NCBI GenBank assembly: GCA_023667265.1
Contig: JAMPAJ010000008.1
Location: 1-38,099, forward strand
Reading direction: 5' to 3'
Length of the DNA: 38,099 nt
DNA from: Alistipes sp.
GTDB taxonomy: Bacteria > Bacillota > Clostridia > Oscillospirales > Ruminococcaceae
Within the stretch, counting starts at the first letter, position 1. Every line of letters begins with the position of its first letter. A program made the position numbers and the translations under genes. Shown piece after piece: positions 16,725 to 24,467 of this stretch. The notes beneath the pieces are model-generated. The model saw nothing but the letters and a program-made list of their open reading frames with translations, did no database searches and had not been told where the DNA came from.

Positions 16725-17501
16725 TTAAATTATATATTCGGGTTCTTTTTCCTTGCCTGCAAAGTCGAGAATTTGCAGAATGTCATTTCGGATACGGATA
16801 AACTCCGGATTATTTCTGTCTCTTGGATATGCAAGGTCAACATCAATTATCTTTTCTATCCTTGCAGGACGAGGCGACATAACGCAGATATGGTTTGACA
16901 GATATACCGCTTCATCCACATCGTGAGTAACCATAATCATCGTCATATTTTGCTCTTTCTTGATTCGTAGAAGTTCATCCTGCATATTCATTCTTGTAAA
17001 GGCGTCCAACGCTCCAAGCGGCTCATCTAAAAGCAATGCTTTGGGATTTCCTATCAACGCCCGGGCAAGAGACGCTCTCTGACACATTCCGCCGGATAAC
17101 TGATGTGGATATGATTTTTCAAATCCTTTCAGTCCAACCAGTTCAATAAAATCATCCACCATTTTTTTATTGTTCTTGAAGATATGCCGAGCCTTCAAAC
17201 CAAATGCAATATTATCATAAATCGTCAGCCACGGGAAAAGATTGTGCTCCTGAAAGACAAGTCCTCTGTCGTGGGATGGTTTTTTAATCTCCGTATCATC
17301 AAGATATATCTTGCCGTCAGTTGGACGGTCAAACCCTGCAAGCAGACGGAGCATAGTGGATTTTCCGCATCCTGACGGACCTATCAGCGAAACAAAATCT
17401 CCGCTGTTAATGTCAAGATCTATTCCGTTCAGTGCATTGACGATCGTTCCGTCTTCAAGCTGAAAGGCTTTTTTTACATTTTCAAAGCGGATACCTACCA
17501 T
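16725..17501 (-). CDS. ABC transporter ATP-binding protein, SsuB/TauB-type, second system
   Basis: Intact Walker A GPSGCGKST, Q-loop in FQEHNLFPWLT, signature LSGGMCQRASLARAL, Walker B ALLLDEPLGALDA and the H-loop VTHDVDEAVYLS are present. The ATG at 17501 follows GAAAGGAG and overlaps the permease stop by seven bases, which marks translational coupling. About 258 residues. It pairs with the permease upstream and the binding protein downstream. Confidence 0.9.
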   Translation of the reverse strand: MVGIRFENVKKAFQLEDGTIVNALNGIDLDINSGDFVSLIGPSGCGKSTMLRLLAGFDRPTDGKIYLDDTEIKKPSHDRGLVFQEHNLFPWLTIYDNIAFGLKARHIFKNNKKMVDDFIELVGLKGFEKSYPHQLSGGMCQRASLARALIGNPKALLLDEPLGALDAFTRMNMQDELLRIKKEQNMTMIMVTHDVDEAVYLSNHICVMSPRPARIEKIIDVDLAYPRDRNNPEFIRIRNDILQILDFAGKEKEPEYII

Positions 17502-18448
17502 TTTATCACTCCTTTCTGCCATACAAGGAGTTTTTCACGTACCTTGAACAACAGGGTAATAACGATAAAAAACATCACTGCAATAACGATAAGTCCTGCG
17601 TATACATTGGCATAAGCCATCATTTCCTTCTGCCAATTGACATACCAGCCGATGCCATACTTTGCACCTATCATTTCCGCTGTCATCAGGGCGACAAAAG
17701 AAGAACAGATGCCGTTGAACAGACCTAAGAAAATATTCGGCATAGCAGACGGAACAGCAATTCTGAATATATTCCAGAATGTATTTGTTCCCAGTGCAGA
17801 ACCAACTTCAAAATATGATTTCTTGACATTTGAAATACCGCTTGATGTTAAAACAACTGTCGGAAACCAGACAGAAAGCCCTATAATAAACGCACTTGCA
17901 GCTCTCGCAGTCGGGAAAGCAATCAGCACGATCGGTATCCACGCAGTAGACGGTATTGGTCCGAGAACACGTATGATCGGATTTATCCAGTATTCCATAT
18001 GTTTGTTGTATCCAACTCCAATGCCCATAAAAAAACCAACGATCAAGCCTCCTGCCACACCTGAAAGCAGAATTTCCAGTGAGTACACGACACATTTGAT
18101 AATAAGTTCTCTATCCTCAATGATCGTACCGAATACTCTGTCAAGAGACGGGAAATACAAAACAGGAAGCAAAGCAGTTTTTACAGTTATCACATCAAGC
18201 AAAGTAAAAAATGCAATAACACCGCCCAGAAACGGTACTCTGTAGAAAGGTTTCACCGGTTTTTTTGCAGTGAACAATGCGATACCCGCATACAACAGAT
18301 ACACTACTGTAATCAAAGCAAGCACATAGGCATAATAGGGCTTGCTTGCAGACTGGTGCAGCGGTGAATCAGGAATAATGAAATGCACTGCTTCCGCAGC
18401 TGCTAATTCCAAAAGAAGCAATATCGGGTAAACTATTTTTTTATTCAT
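17495..18448 (-). CDS. ABC transporter permease, SsuC/TauC-type, second system
   Basis: The 317-residue membrane protein begins with a hydrophobic helix and contains the EAA-type loop ALGTNTFWNIFRIAVPSAMPNIFLG. Additional helices include GVAGGLIVGFFMGIGVG and AGLIVIAVMFFIVITLLF. It has two extra N-terminal helices compared with minimal permeases. It starts 11 bases after the DUF1847 stop with a weak ribosome site, so it is likely translated by coupling. Confidence 0.85.
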   Translation of the reverse strand: MNKKIVYPILLLLELAAAEAVHFIIPDSPLHQSASKPYYAYVLALITVVYLLYAGIALFTAKKPVKPFYRVPFLGGVIAFFTLLDVITVKTALLPVLYFPSLDRVFGTIIEDRELIIKCVVYSLEILLSGVAGGLIVGFFMGIGVGYNKHMEYWINPIIRVLGPIPSTAWIPIVLIAFPTARAASAFIIGLSVWFPTVVLTSSGISNVKKSYFEVGSALGTNTFWNIFRIAVPSAMPNIFLGLFNGICSSFVALMTAEMIGAKYGIGWYVNWQKEMMAYANVYAGLIVIAVMFFIVITLLFKVREKLLVWQKGVIKW

Positions 18449-18459
18449 GTATATTCATC

Positions 18460-19158
18460 TCATTTTTCGTCATTATTTGTCACAACGCTCAGATCTTTTC
18501 CACGCGCATCTCCTACAGGATATTGCAGCAGTTTTTTATAATAAGCTCTTGCCTGATATAATGCGCCGATAGGATTATGTGCAAGCACACGGTCTTTTGT
18601 GACCAGCGTTGTATTGATGCCATTGGCATATTTGTAAAACAAGCTGTCATGTCCGACACAAAGTCCGACTACAACATTCAGGTCGGTTTTCGCTTTGTTG
18701 AGCAGCTTTGCCTGCATAATCGGATTGCACATAACATTTCCTGTAACGCAGGTGTATTTTTCATCAATACCGATGTCAGTCTTGCTTACAGAAGCTACTT
18801 TGCAGCTGATACCATATACCTCAAAACCGTTCAGCCTCAGAATCCTTGCAAAGATCCTGCTTTCCTCCAATAACCCGATACAAGTCGCAATACCAATCTT
18901 CTTTGCACCTATTTTATGCGCAAACTCGATTATCTCCTCCACGCGGGTGTATCTTCCATAAAAACCACCCTCGACCTCCGCTGCTGCAACAGCGATCTTC
19001 TTATTCACACGGTTATTTGTATAGAGCTTGGTGATCTCGTCAATTTCTTCCTCTGTCAAGGCTGCCGTTGGACAAAATTCAGGGTAGGCTCCGTTTCGCA
19101 ATGCACAATTCATAACTCCGCAATCCGCACAGCTTAAACATTTCTTTTCATTATCCAT
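18460..19158 (-). CDS. DUF1847 cysteine-rich protein
   Basis: The ATG at 19158 is preferred over 19164 because AGAAGG stands six bases before it. The N-terminus CLSCADCGVMNCALRNGAYPEFCP holds six Cys residues and probably binds metal. A Rossmann-like body follows: GAKKIGIATCIGLLEESRIFARIL, FEVYGISCKVASVSK and VVVGLCVGHDSLFYKYA. The function of this family is not established. It heads the second importer operon and begins only 16 bases after the tRNA-like sequence, so it is probably on the cysK transcript. Confidence 0.75.
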   Translation of the reverse strand: MDNEKKCLSCADCGVMNCALRNGAYPEFCPTAALTEEEIDEITKLYTNNRVNKKIAVAAAEVEGGFYGRYTRVEEIIEFAHKIGAKKIGIATCIGLLEESRIFARILRLNGFEVYGISCKVASVSKTDIGIDEKYTCVTGNVMCNPIMQAKLLNKAKTDLNVVVGLCVGHDSLFYKYANGINTTLVTKDRVLAHNPIGALYQARAYYKKLLQYPVGDARGKDLSVVTNNDEK

Positions 19159-19181
19159 ATTCATCCTTCTTTCTCTTATAC

Positions 19182-19254
19182 TGGCGATGCCGAGTGGATT
19201 TGAACCACAAATTTCGGTTTTGCAGACCTATGCTGTTCCAACAGCGCCGGCATC
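19182..19254 (-). tRNA. Atypical tRNA-Cys (GCA)-like sequence in the cys operon
   Basis: A 73-base cloverleaf can be drawn on the minus strand. The acceptor is GATGCCG/CGGCATC (7 bp), the D-stem GCTG/CAGC with loop TTGGAA, and the anticodon stem TAGGT/ACCGA (one A-G mismatch) with loop CTGCAAA, giving anticodon GCA. The T-arm is TGTGG/CCACT (one T-T mismatch) with canonical loop TTCAAAT. Discriminator G and an encoded CCA end it. Unusual points are G at position 8, a six-base D-loop lacking A14, and two stem mismatches. It lies between yezD and DUF1847 on the cysK strand with almost no spacing. It may be a second, specialised tRNA-Cys or a tRNA-like regulator; a degenerate tRNA is the alternative. 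Confidence 0.6.
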
Positions 19255-19258
19255 AGAA

Positions 19259-19316
19259 AACCGGAGGTATGCCAGCCACAGCTTTTACACTGTATCTGTT
19301 TTGCAAACCTCCGGTT
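19259..19316 (-). ncRNA. Structured RNA/hairpin between yezD and the tRNA-like gene
   Basis: Perfect 10-base arms (AACCGGAGGT at 19259-19268 and its complement at 19307-19316) enclose 38 bases with a possible inner ACAG/CTGT stem. On the minus strand the stem is followed by TTTTCTG and then, five bases on, by the tRNA-like sequence. It could be an attenuator-like terminator of cysK-yezD or a processing signal. Confidence 0.5.
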
Positions 19317-19322
19317 GTCCGG

Positions 19323-19457
19323 TCAGTCCTTTACTCTTATTTTTTCCGTTTTCTCGATCTGAACCACTTTTCCGTCCTGAATCACAATATTGATATTTCC
19401 ATATTTTAGTGACCTAATGAGTTGCTCTATCAGCTCGATGGCCTGTTTATTGTTCAT
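19323..19457 (-). CDS. YezD-like small protein (DUF2292)
   Basis: Forty-four residues (MNNKQAIELIEQL, ending KIRVKD) match the pattern of the small DUF2292/YezD family, with an N-terminal helix and a C-terminal beta hairpin NINIVIQDGKVVQIEKTEK. The ATG lies one base after the cysK stop (TGATATG), so it is coupled to cysK. This family is often found beside sulfur-assimilation genes; its function is unknown. Confidence 0.75.
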   Translation of the reverse strand: MNNKQAIELIEQLIRSLKYGNINIVIQDGKVVQIEKTEKIRVKD

Positions 19458-19458
19458 A

Positions 19459-20397
19459 TCAGGTATTACTGAACAGCGGTGTAGACAAATATCTGTCGCC
19501 TGAATCAGGAAGAAGCGCAACAATAGTCTTTCCTGCATTTTCAGGACGCTGCGCAAGAATAGCAGCTGCCTTAAGTGCTGCACCGGATGAAATACCTACA
19601 AGGATCCCTTCGCTCTGCGCAAAACGTCTGCCCTCTGCAAATGCGTCTTCATTTTCAATTGTGATAACCTCATCGTAAACGGAGGTATTGAGCGTATCAG
19701 GAACAAATCCTGCGCCGATTCCCTGAATCTTATGAGGACCTGCCTTTCCTTCAGAAAGAACGGGACTTCCGGCAGGTTCAACTGCGACAACCTTTACATC
19801 GGGATTCTGCTCCTTCAAATACTCGCCGACGCCTGTGACAGTACCGCCTGTTCCTACACCTGCAACAAAGATGTCAACCTTACCGTCGGTCTGCTCCCAG
19901 ATTTCCGGACCTGTTGTCGCCTTATGAACTGCCGGATTTGCAGGATTGACAAACTGTCCAAGAATGACAGAACCCTCTATCTGCTGATTAAGCTCTTCTG
20001 CCTTTGCGATAGCGCCTTTCATTCCCTTAGCGCCCTCGGTAAGTACAAGCTCAGCGCCATATGCCTTGAGGAGATTTCTTCTTTCAACGCTCATAGTATC
20101 GGGAAGCGTGAGGATCGCCTTGTATCCCTTAGATGCCGCTACAGCCGCAAGTCCAATACCCGTGTTGCCCGAAGTCGGTTCAATTATTGTTGCACCCGGC
20201 TTCAAAATTCCCTTTGCTTCGGCATCTTCAATCATTGCAAGGGCGATTCTGTCCTTAACAGAGCCTGCCGGATTGAGATATTCCAGCTTTGCGAGAATGG
20301 TTGCATTGTTTATTCCAGCTTTCTTTGCATAGCCGTTAAGCTTAAGTATCGGTGTGCCGCCGATCAGTTCCAGTGCGCTTTCCTTAATGTTGCTCAT
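19459..20397 (-). CDS. cysK: Cysteine synthase A (O-acetylserine sulfhydrylase)
   Basis: The 312-residue length is standard. The PLP lysine lies in [14 protein letters not shown], the substrate loop is [12 protein letters not shown], and the phosphate loop [15 protein letters not shown]; the C-terminal [11 protein letters not shown] follows. It converts O-acetylserine plus sulfide to cysteine. The ATG at 20397 is used because GGAGG lies eight bases upstream; an in-frame upstream codon at 20445 lacks this. A consensus promoter (20468-20496) and a CCTAT-N7-ATAGG palindrome in the leader suggest sulfur-dependent repression. Confidence 0.93.
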   Translation of the reverse strand: MSNIKESALELIGGTPILKLNGYAKKAGINNATILAKLEYLNPAGSVKDRIALAMIEDAEAKGILKPGATIIEPTSGNTGIGLAAVAASKGYKAILTLPDTMSVERRNLLKAYGAELVLTEGAKGMKGAIAKAEELNQQIEGSVILGQFVNPANPAVHKATTGPEIWEQTDGKVDIFVAGVGTGGTVTGVGEYLKEQNPDVKVVAVEPAGSPVLSEGKAGPHKIQGIGAGFVPDTLNTSVYDEVITIENEDAFAEGRRFAQSEGILVGISSGAALKAAAILAQRPENAGKTIVALLPDSGDRYLSTPLFSNT

Positions 20398-20431
20398 AAT
20401 AATTACCTCCGTAAAATTATTTCTCAGTTTT

Positions 20432-20496
20432 CCTATTTTTTTCATAGGTTTTATCGGGTATGTACTTAGTATACACCATATTTCTCATTTTGTCAA
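20432..20496 (-). promoter_or_regulatory. cysK promoter and leader operator
   Basis: TTGACA (20491-20496) and TATACT (20468-20473) are 17 bases apart. The palindrome CCTAT-N7-ATAGG at 20432-20448 lies just after the expected start site, where a repressor would act as a roadblock. The same palindrome covers the -35 box of the OAH sulfhydrylase promoter. Confidence 0.6.
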
Positions 20497-20590
20497 GGTC
20501 TTTTTGAAAAAAATGTTATATACAAAATCTATTACAAACTATAGACTGATTCAATAACTAATATAAAGATTTTTTCTTGCCAGTATTACT

Positions 20591-20665
20591 CTATATTATA
20601 CTTTTGATACGGTTAAACGCCTCTTTCAGAATACTTCTCGGACAGGCGACATTAATTCGTTGGCA
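20591..20665 (-). pseudogene. 3' remnant of a MalY/PatB-like C-S lyase gene
   Basis: About 24 codons ending in a TAG at 20591 read QRINVACPRSILKEAFNRI plus KSII. The INVACPRS segment followed by a helix is the characteristic C-terminus of MalY/PatB cystathionine beta-lyases. Upstream of about 20665 the similarity stops. A C-S lyase would fit the cys neighbourhood, so the host gene was probably truncated by arrival of the adjoining mobile element. Confidence 0.5.
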
Positions 20666-20679
20666 ACGTAACCGCCAGT

Positions 20680-20862
20680 TTTGCGGATAATAGTAAAAGC
20701 AGGCTCATCAGGCATTTGAATCTTCTTCCTTGCTGACGTATCTTTTCCTTCGCAGGAGTTAAAACGGGTATTAGTTCATCCGAAATCACCAAAGCTCCCG
20801 AATGCTCGCCCTTGCGGTGCGTGATACCGTTATTCTGTCTTGTGGTTATACATCTTGCAAGT
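20680..20862 (-). pseudogene. Degraded fragment of a DNA cytosine-5 methyltransferase
   Basis: The minus-strand reading ARCITTRQNNGITHRKGEHS continues to IPVLTPAKEKIRQQGRRFK and then, after a one-base loss near 20711, PDEPAFTI. The combination CxTxR...G, VLTP...R..GRRFK and DEPAFTI resembles the target-recognition to C-terminal part of C5 methyltransferases on clostridial elements. It lacks the catalytic half and is interrupted, so it is non-functional. Identification is from memory of the family pattern only. Confidence 0.4.
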
Positions 20863-20895
20863 AGGAACGCCCGAATGGAGACGTGTCATTAAATA

Positions 20896-22531
20896 TTAAA
20901 CGAATGCGTTATGCTTGTTGGTAAGAGCCTTATCGAGAAACTTGTAGTAGATGTGGATAATCCTCGGCTCGTTGCGGTTTTCGTGTGCTTCTTCAATGGT
21001 GATATACTCCACAAGGTCAAGGAGCATTTCACGGGTGAGAACCTCAAAGTTTGTGTACTTTTTCAGACGGCGGATAAACTCGTCCACATCACGCTCGTCC
21101 TGATTTACTGTTTCAAGACGTTCCTGAATGGTGTCAAATTCCGTCTGCAACTGCGTGTTTTCTGCCTGATACTTTTCGATCAGTTTCAGGCATACATCTT
21201 CAGGAACTTTACCGATCACCATATTTTCATAAACGCTCTGTGTCAGGGTATCAAGCTCGTCGATACGATGCTCGATCTCACGCTTGCGTTTTTCATCGCT
21301 TGCTGTTTGAGAAGAACGTATACCCGACTTCTTTTCAAGAAACTGTTTTCTTGCTTTGTCCTCGTCAACAATTAGTCTTAGCTTAGATTGAATATCTGCG
21401 ATCACAAGTGCTTCAAGAACGCTCCCTTTGATCGTATGCGTGGAGCAGTAATCCTTACCGTAACGTGCGTGATAACCGCAAGTATAGCCTGTGCCGTGTT
21501 CCTTATTTCTGCGGTTCACCCAAATCTGCTTCATCTTGTAACCGCAATCGGCACAGTAGAGCATACCCGAAAATGTCGCAACAAATCCGTGGCTGTCTCT
21601 CTTTCCTCTGCTGAACGATGCTTCAAGCTCTCGTACTTTGTCCCATATTTCTTTTGAGATGATAGGCTCGTGATTATTTTCAATCACTATCCCAATCTTC
21701 CTCACTTGTGGAAATACGTTTGTGATTTTTGTAGCTGACGGTCGGTCTGCGGAGCTGTGCAAGTGTTCCGATATAAATAGGATTTTGGAGAATACGATAA
21801 ATGGTCTCCTTGCTCCAAAGATGTGTCATGGAAATCGGGTTTGTCTTGCCGAGCTTCTGATAAATATAGTCGGAGGGTGGCAGGATTTTTTCGGCATTGA
21901 GAATTTCGGAAATTCTCTTTGTTCCGATACCCTTTGCTCTCAGCTCAAAGATACGGCGGACAACATCGGCAGCTTCGGGGTCGATTGTCGGTGTGTACTT
22001 TCCGTCATCTGCCTTGACATAGCCGTAAGCTGCAAATGAGCATTTATACTTTCCTGCCTTTGCTCCTGCTTCGGTGACAGCACGGAGCTTTTTCGACGTG
22101 TTGTCACTATGCCACTCGTTAAAAACGTTCATGATCGGAAGCATATCCATTCCCGAACTGCGAGAATTGGCAGTGTCAACATTGTCATTCAGGGCAATGA
22201 AGCGGATATTATAACTCGGAAATATGTAATCCACATACTGACCCACTTGGATATAATTACGTCCGAAACGGCTTAAATCCTTGCAAATGATAAGGTTGAT
22301 CTTCCCCATTTTTGCATCGTCAAGCATACGCTGAACGCCCGGTCTCTCGAACGATACGCCCGAAATTCCGTCATCAACGTACTCGTCATAGATTGTCCAA
22401 CCCTGTTCGCTCACATAGTCGGTGAGCATTTTTCTTTGGTTTTCGATGGAGAGAGATTCACCGTTCCTCTCGTCATCTTTCGATAGGCGCATATAAACGC
22501 CTACGCTGTAATTCTGTTGCTTTGGTAACAT
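20896..22531 (-). pseudogene. Large serine recombinase, split by a one-base frameshift
   Basis: The N-terminal part (from ATG 22531, ribosome site AAAGGGG) has the resolvase domain: VGVYMRLSKDD with the catalytic Ser, ESLSIENQRKML, YVDDGISGVSFERPGVQRML and DLSRFGRNYIQVGQYVD. The recombinase domain follows to ISTSEEDW. It then hits a stop at 21680, while the continuation IVIENNHEPIISKEIWDKV, the zinc ribbon YCADCGYKMKQ...TCGYHARYGKDYCSTH and the coiled coil lie in another frame. One extra G in the GGG complement of 21691-21693 explains the break. TnpX/TndX-type enzymes excise and integrate mobile elements, so this element may be fixed unless the shift is a sequencing error or is recoded. Confidence 0.85.
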
Positions 22532-22573
22532 ATTTTCCCCTTTCTCCCAAAGCAACTATTTTCGATATATACT

Positions 22574-22602
22574 ATTATATCATAGTTTACCGAAAGAGTC
22601 CA
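22574..22602 (-). promoter_or_regulatory. Promoter of the recombinase gene
   Basis: TGGACT (22597-22602) and TATAAT (22574-22579) are spaced 17 bases, 43 bases before the recombinase start. Confidence 0.45.
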
Positions 22603-22641
22603 GCACTTCGGGAGCTATTTTTTCTTTTGTTCTCTATTTTT

Positions 22642-22827
22642 TCAGACGTGGAGAAGCTCGCTCATAGCCTGATCGTAAGCGTTCTTGTAAACCACTTCGT
22701 CAAGGTCTTTTTTGCCTGTAAAATGGCTGACAACGATGTACTTTCTGCCCTCGATCTCAATCTCTGTTTTCTGTGTCGGACAGTCCTTAAACTTCTCGTT
22801 AAGCTCCTTAGCGTTTGTTGTTTTCAT
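22642..22827 (-). CDS. TnpW-like small transposon protein
   Basis: Sixty-one residues contain the core EIEGRKYIVVSHFTGKKDLDE, resembling the short TnpW family named from Tn4451-type elements (KIGGTTY.V.SHF pattern). It lies 110 bases upstream of the recombinase. TnpW function is not known. AAAGGG precedes the ATG. Confidence 0.6.
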   Translation of the reverse strand: MKTTNAKELNEKFKDCPTQKTEIEIEGRKYIVVSHFTGKKDLDEVVYKNAYDQAMSELLHV

Positions 22828-22874
22828 GTCATAGTCGCCCTTTCTCTATCTATAGGATAACAACTGTAAAAATT

Positions 22875-23012
22875 GGCGTGCAGGCGTGCAAGTCCATATG
22901 TTCCGTGTTTTCAGACGTGCAGCGATTTGTGCAAAGCACGCCTTTTATCATTTTGCACAATCGCCTGCACGCCGTTTTTGCCGTTAATTCGCTGTTTGCA
23001 CGCCTGCACGTC
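22875..23012. repeat. Cluster of GTGCAGGCGTGCA-type repeats and large inverted repeat
   Basis: GGCGTGCAGGCGTGCAA (22875-22891) is inverted with one mismatch at 22996-23012. Between them are further GACGTGCA, GTGCAAAGCACGCC and CGCCTGCACGCC units. The cluster fills the gap between TnpW and the helicase stop. Iteron-like replication origin, repressor array or a very stable transcript end are all possible. Confidence 0.55.
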
Positions 23013-24467
23013 TTAAAATGCGGTTGTGCTATATTTAATAGCAATTCCGACAAATCCTCGCACTCGTTTACCGCCCGTCTGAATATGGTAGGAATATTTC
23101 ACATTCGTTATATCCTCATTCTGCTTTATCCAACTGATAAAGGTTTCTCTTTTCAGAGGTGTTAATGCATTATCGTCACACCAACGGCTATAACTGTCAT
23201 ACAGTGCCGATGAAGTCACGCATAAATTTTCCCCATACGTCACACGCTCCGTATCCGCAAGAAATTCGGGAATATTACAGCTATCCTGCATTGTTTCCTT
23301 AACGTTCAGCTTGGCTTTATCAGAAATTGAGAAGCGGTAATTGTTGGCGATCAGTCTCCGAAGCCCGTCATACATCCAGCAGAATATTTTATCCTTTTCT
23401 GCGATGAATTTGTCCGCAATATTCGGGTCAACAATTCTGTTTTCGGGTGGTGTGAGCGTGGTGAGGATGATCATTCTTCGTGAAAATCCCTTTGACTTGT
23501 CATATAATGCTTTAGGACTGCCGTTGCCGAAACATAAGAGCCTTGTGTAGAGTAACGATTGTTCGGACTGCTTGCCTTTGGCTTCAACGTCAATCGGAAT
23601 TTCAGCGGTCACAAGGTTTTTGATATACCCCGTGGACGGCAAAGCTGACATCTGCATATCATCATCGACCATGAGCAGTTTGTCTTTCAGATTGTAGCGG
23701 AAAAAGCGGTCGTTCTCGATTCGCTGAAAGTTGCCCGTAATCATGCTGTCTCCGAAAATCTCACGGAGAACGATCGCAATGCGTGACTTACCCTCTACGC
23801 CCTGACCGATAATGAACATCATTTTCTGCCCTTTGGTGGACGGTATCAGCAGATAGCCGAGATACTCTTGTATGGTGGTTACATCTTCCGGCGAAAGAAG
23901 CTCCAAAAGAAAGGTAAGAAACTGTTCGGGATAATAGGCAGGAGCGTCCCATATCTCAGGGGTGTACCATACGTTCAGCCTGTTCATACAAAACTCCTTG
24001 TGCGGATAAAAATTGCCGTTCAGATCGAGCTTGCCGTTGAGCAGATGGATGTAGCGTGTGTCGGGCAAAAGCGGTTTGCTGTAACAGTAATGCCGCAGGG
24101 TTTCCATGATAAGCGTTACCTTTTTTGGCAAACCGAACCACACACCTTGACGGAGCATACAGTAAATTTCGTTGCCGAGAGCGTTCTCGTCCACAAGACC
24201 GTCATAGTCGTAAAACCGTCCCATGATACATTTCAGAGGGTGCTTTTCTACAAACAGCTTGCAGAATTTCATCTCGTTGATCGTGAGCTTGTCCACCATC
24301 CATTCGGGCAACTCACGTTCCTTTTTCTTTTCGGGCGGCGGTTCGGGCAGTGGTGCTTCATCGGTCTCAAATTCGGGTGCAAGCTCGTCAAACATTTCGG
24401 AAACAGTTTCCTCGGTGACTTCCTGTACAGCTTCATTGTCTTTTAAGTCTTTCTGTTTCTTGCTCAA
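23013..24467 (-). CDS. D5/P4-type superfamily 3 helicase (element replication)
   Basis: The central region has Walker A FIIGQGVEGKSRI, Walker B KLLMVDDDM, and the sensor region LLCFGNGSPKALYDKSKGFSRRM, an arrangement of phage D5/P4 primase-helicases. The D5_N-like region with TFLLELLSPEDVTTIQEYLGYLL precedes it. A Glu/Pro-rich linker fills residues 20-55. No ATG is near the start. A TTG at 24467, ten bases after GAGGAG, or at 24476, would overlap the primase gene by about 40 bases. It likely works with the CHC2 protein in self-replication after excision. Confidence 0.75.
   Translation of the reverse strand: MSKKQKDLKDNEAVQEVTEETVSEMFDELAPEFETDEAPLPEPPPEKKKERELPEWMVDKLTINEMKFCKLFVEKHPLKCIMGRFYDYDGLVDENALGNEIYCMLRQGVWFGLPKKVTLIMETLRHYCYSKPLLPDTRYIHLLNGKLDLNGNFYPHKEFCMNRLNVWYTPEIWDAPAYYPEQFLTFLLELLSPEDVTTIQEYLGYLLIPSTKGQKMMFIIGQGVEGKSRIAIVLREIFGDSMITGNFQRIENDRFFRYNLKDKLLMVDDDMQMSALPSTGYIKNLVTAEIPIDVEAKGKQSEQSLLYTRLLCFGNGSPKALYDKSKGFSRRMIILTTLTPPENRIVDPNIADKFIAEKDKIFCWMYDGLRRLIANNYRFSISDKAKLNVKETMQDSCNIPEFLADTERVTYGENLCVTSSALYDSYSRWCDDNALTPLKRETFISWIKQNEDITNVKYSYHIQTGGKRVRGFVGIAIKYSTTAF

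Noticed and set aside
19182-19316. T-box riboswitch
   Set aside because: No specifier-loop/antiterminator layout or T-box core sequence is visible; the T-loop TTCAAAT, GCA anticodon loop and encoded CCA fit a tRNA-like gene better.
20528-20556. A fourth copy of the LysR-type operator upstream of cysK
   Set aside because: Only half-site similarity (TCTATT, TATAGA, ATTCAATA), the palindrome is broken by three extra bases, and it lies about 88 bases from the start site instead of 65.
22875-23012. CRISPR array
   Set aside because: Repeat units are short, in both orientations and irregularly spaced, with no uniform spacers and no cas genes nearby.
22850-23053. Small ORF across the GTGCA repeat cluster
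   Set aside because: The translation is just a reading of the repeats plus the antisense or out-of-frame helicase end; no ribosome site.
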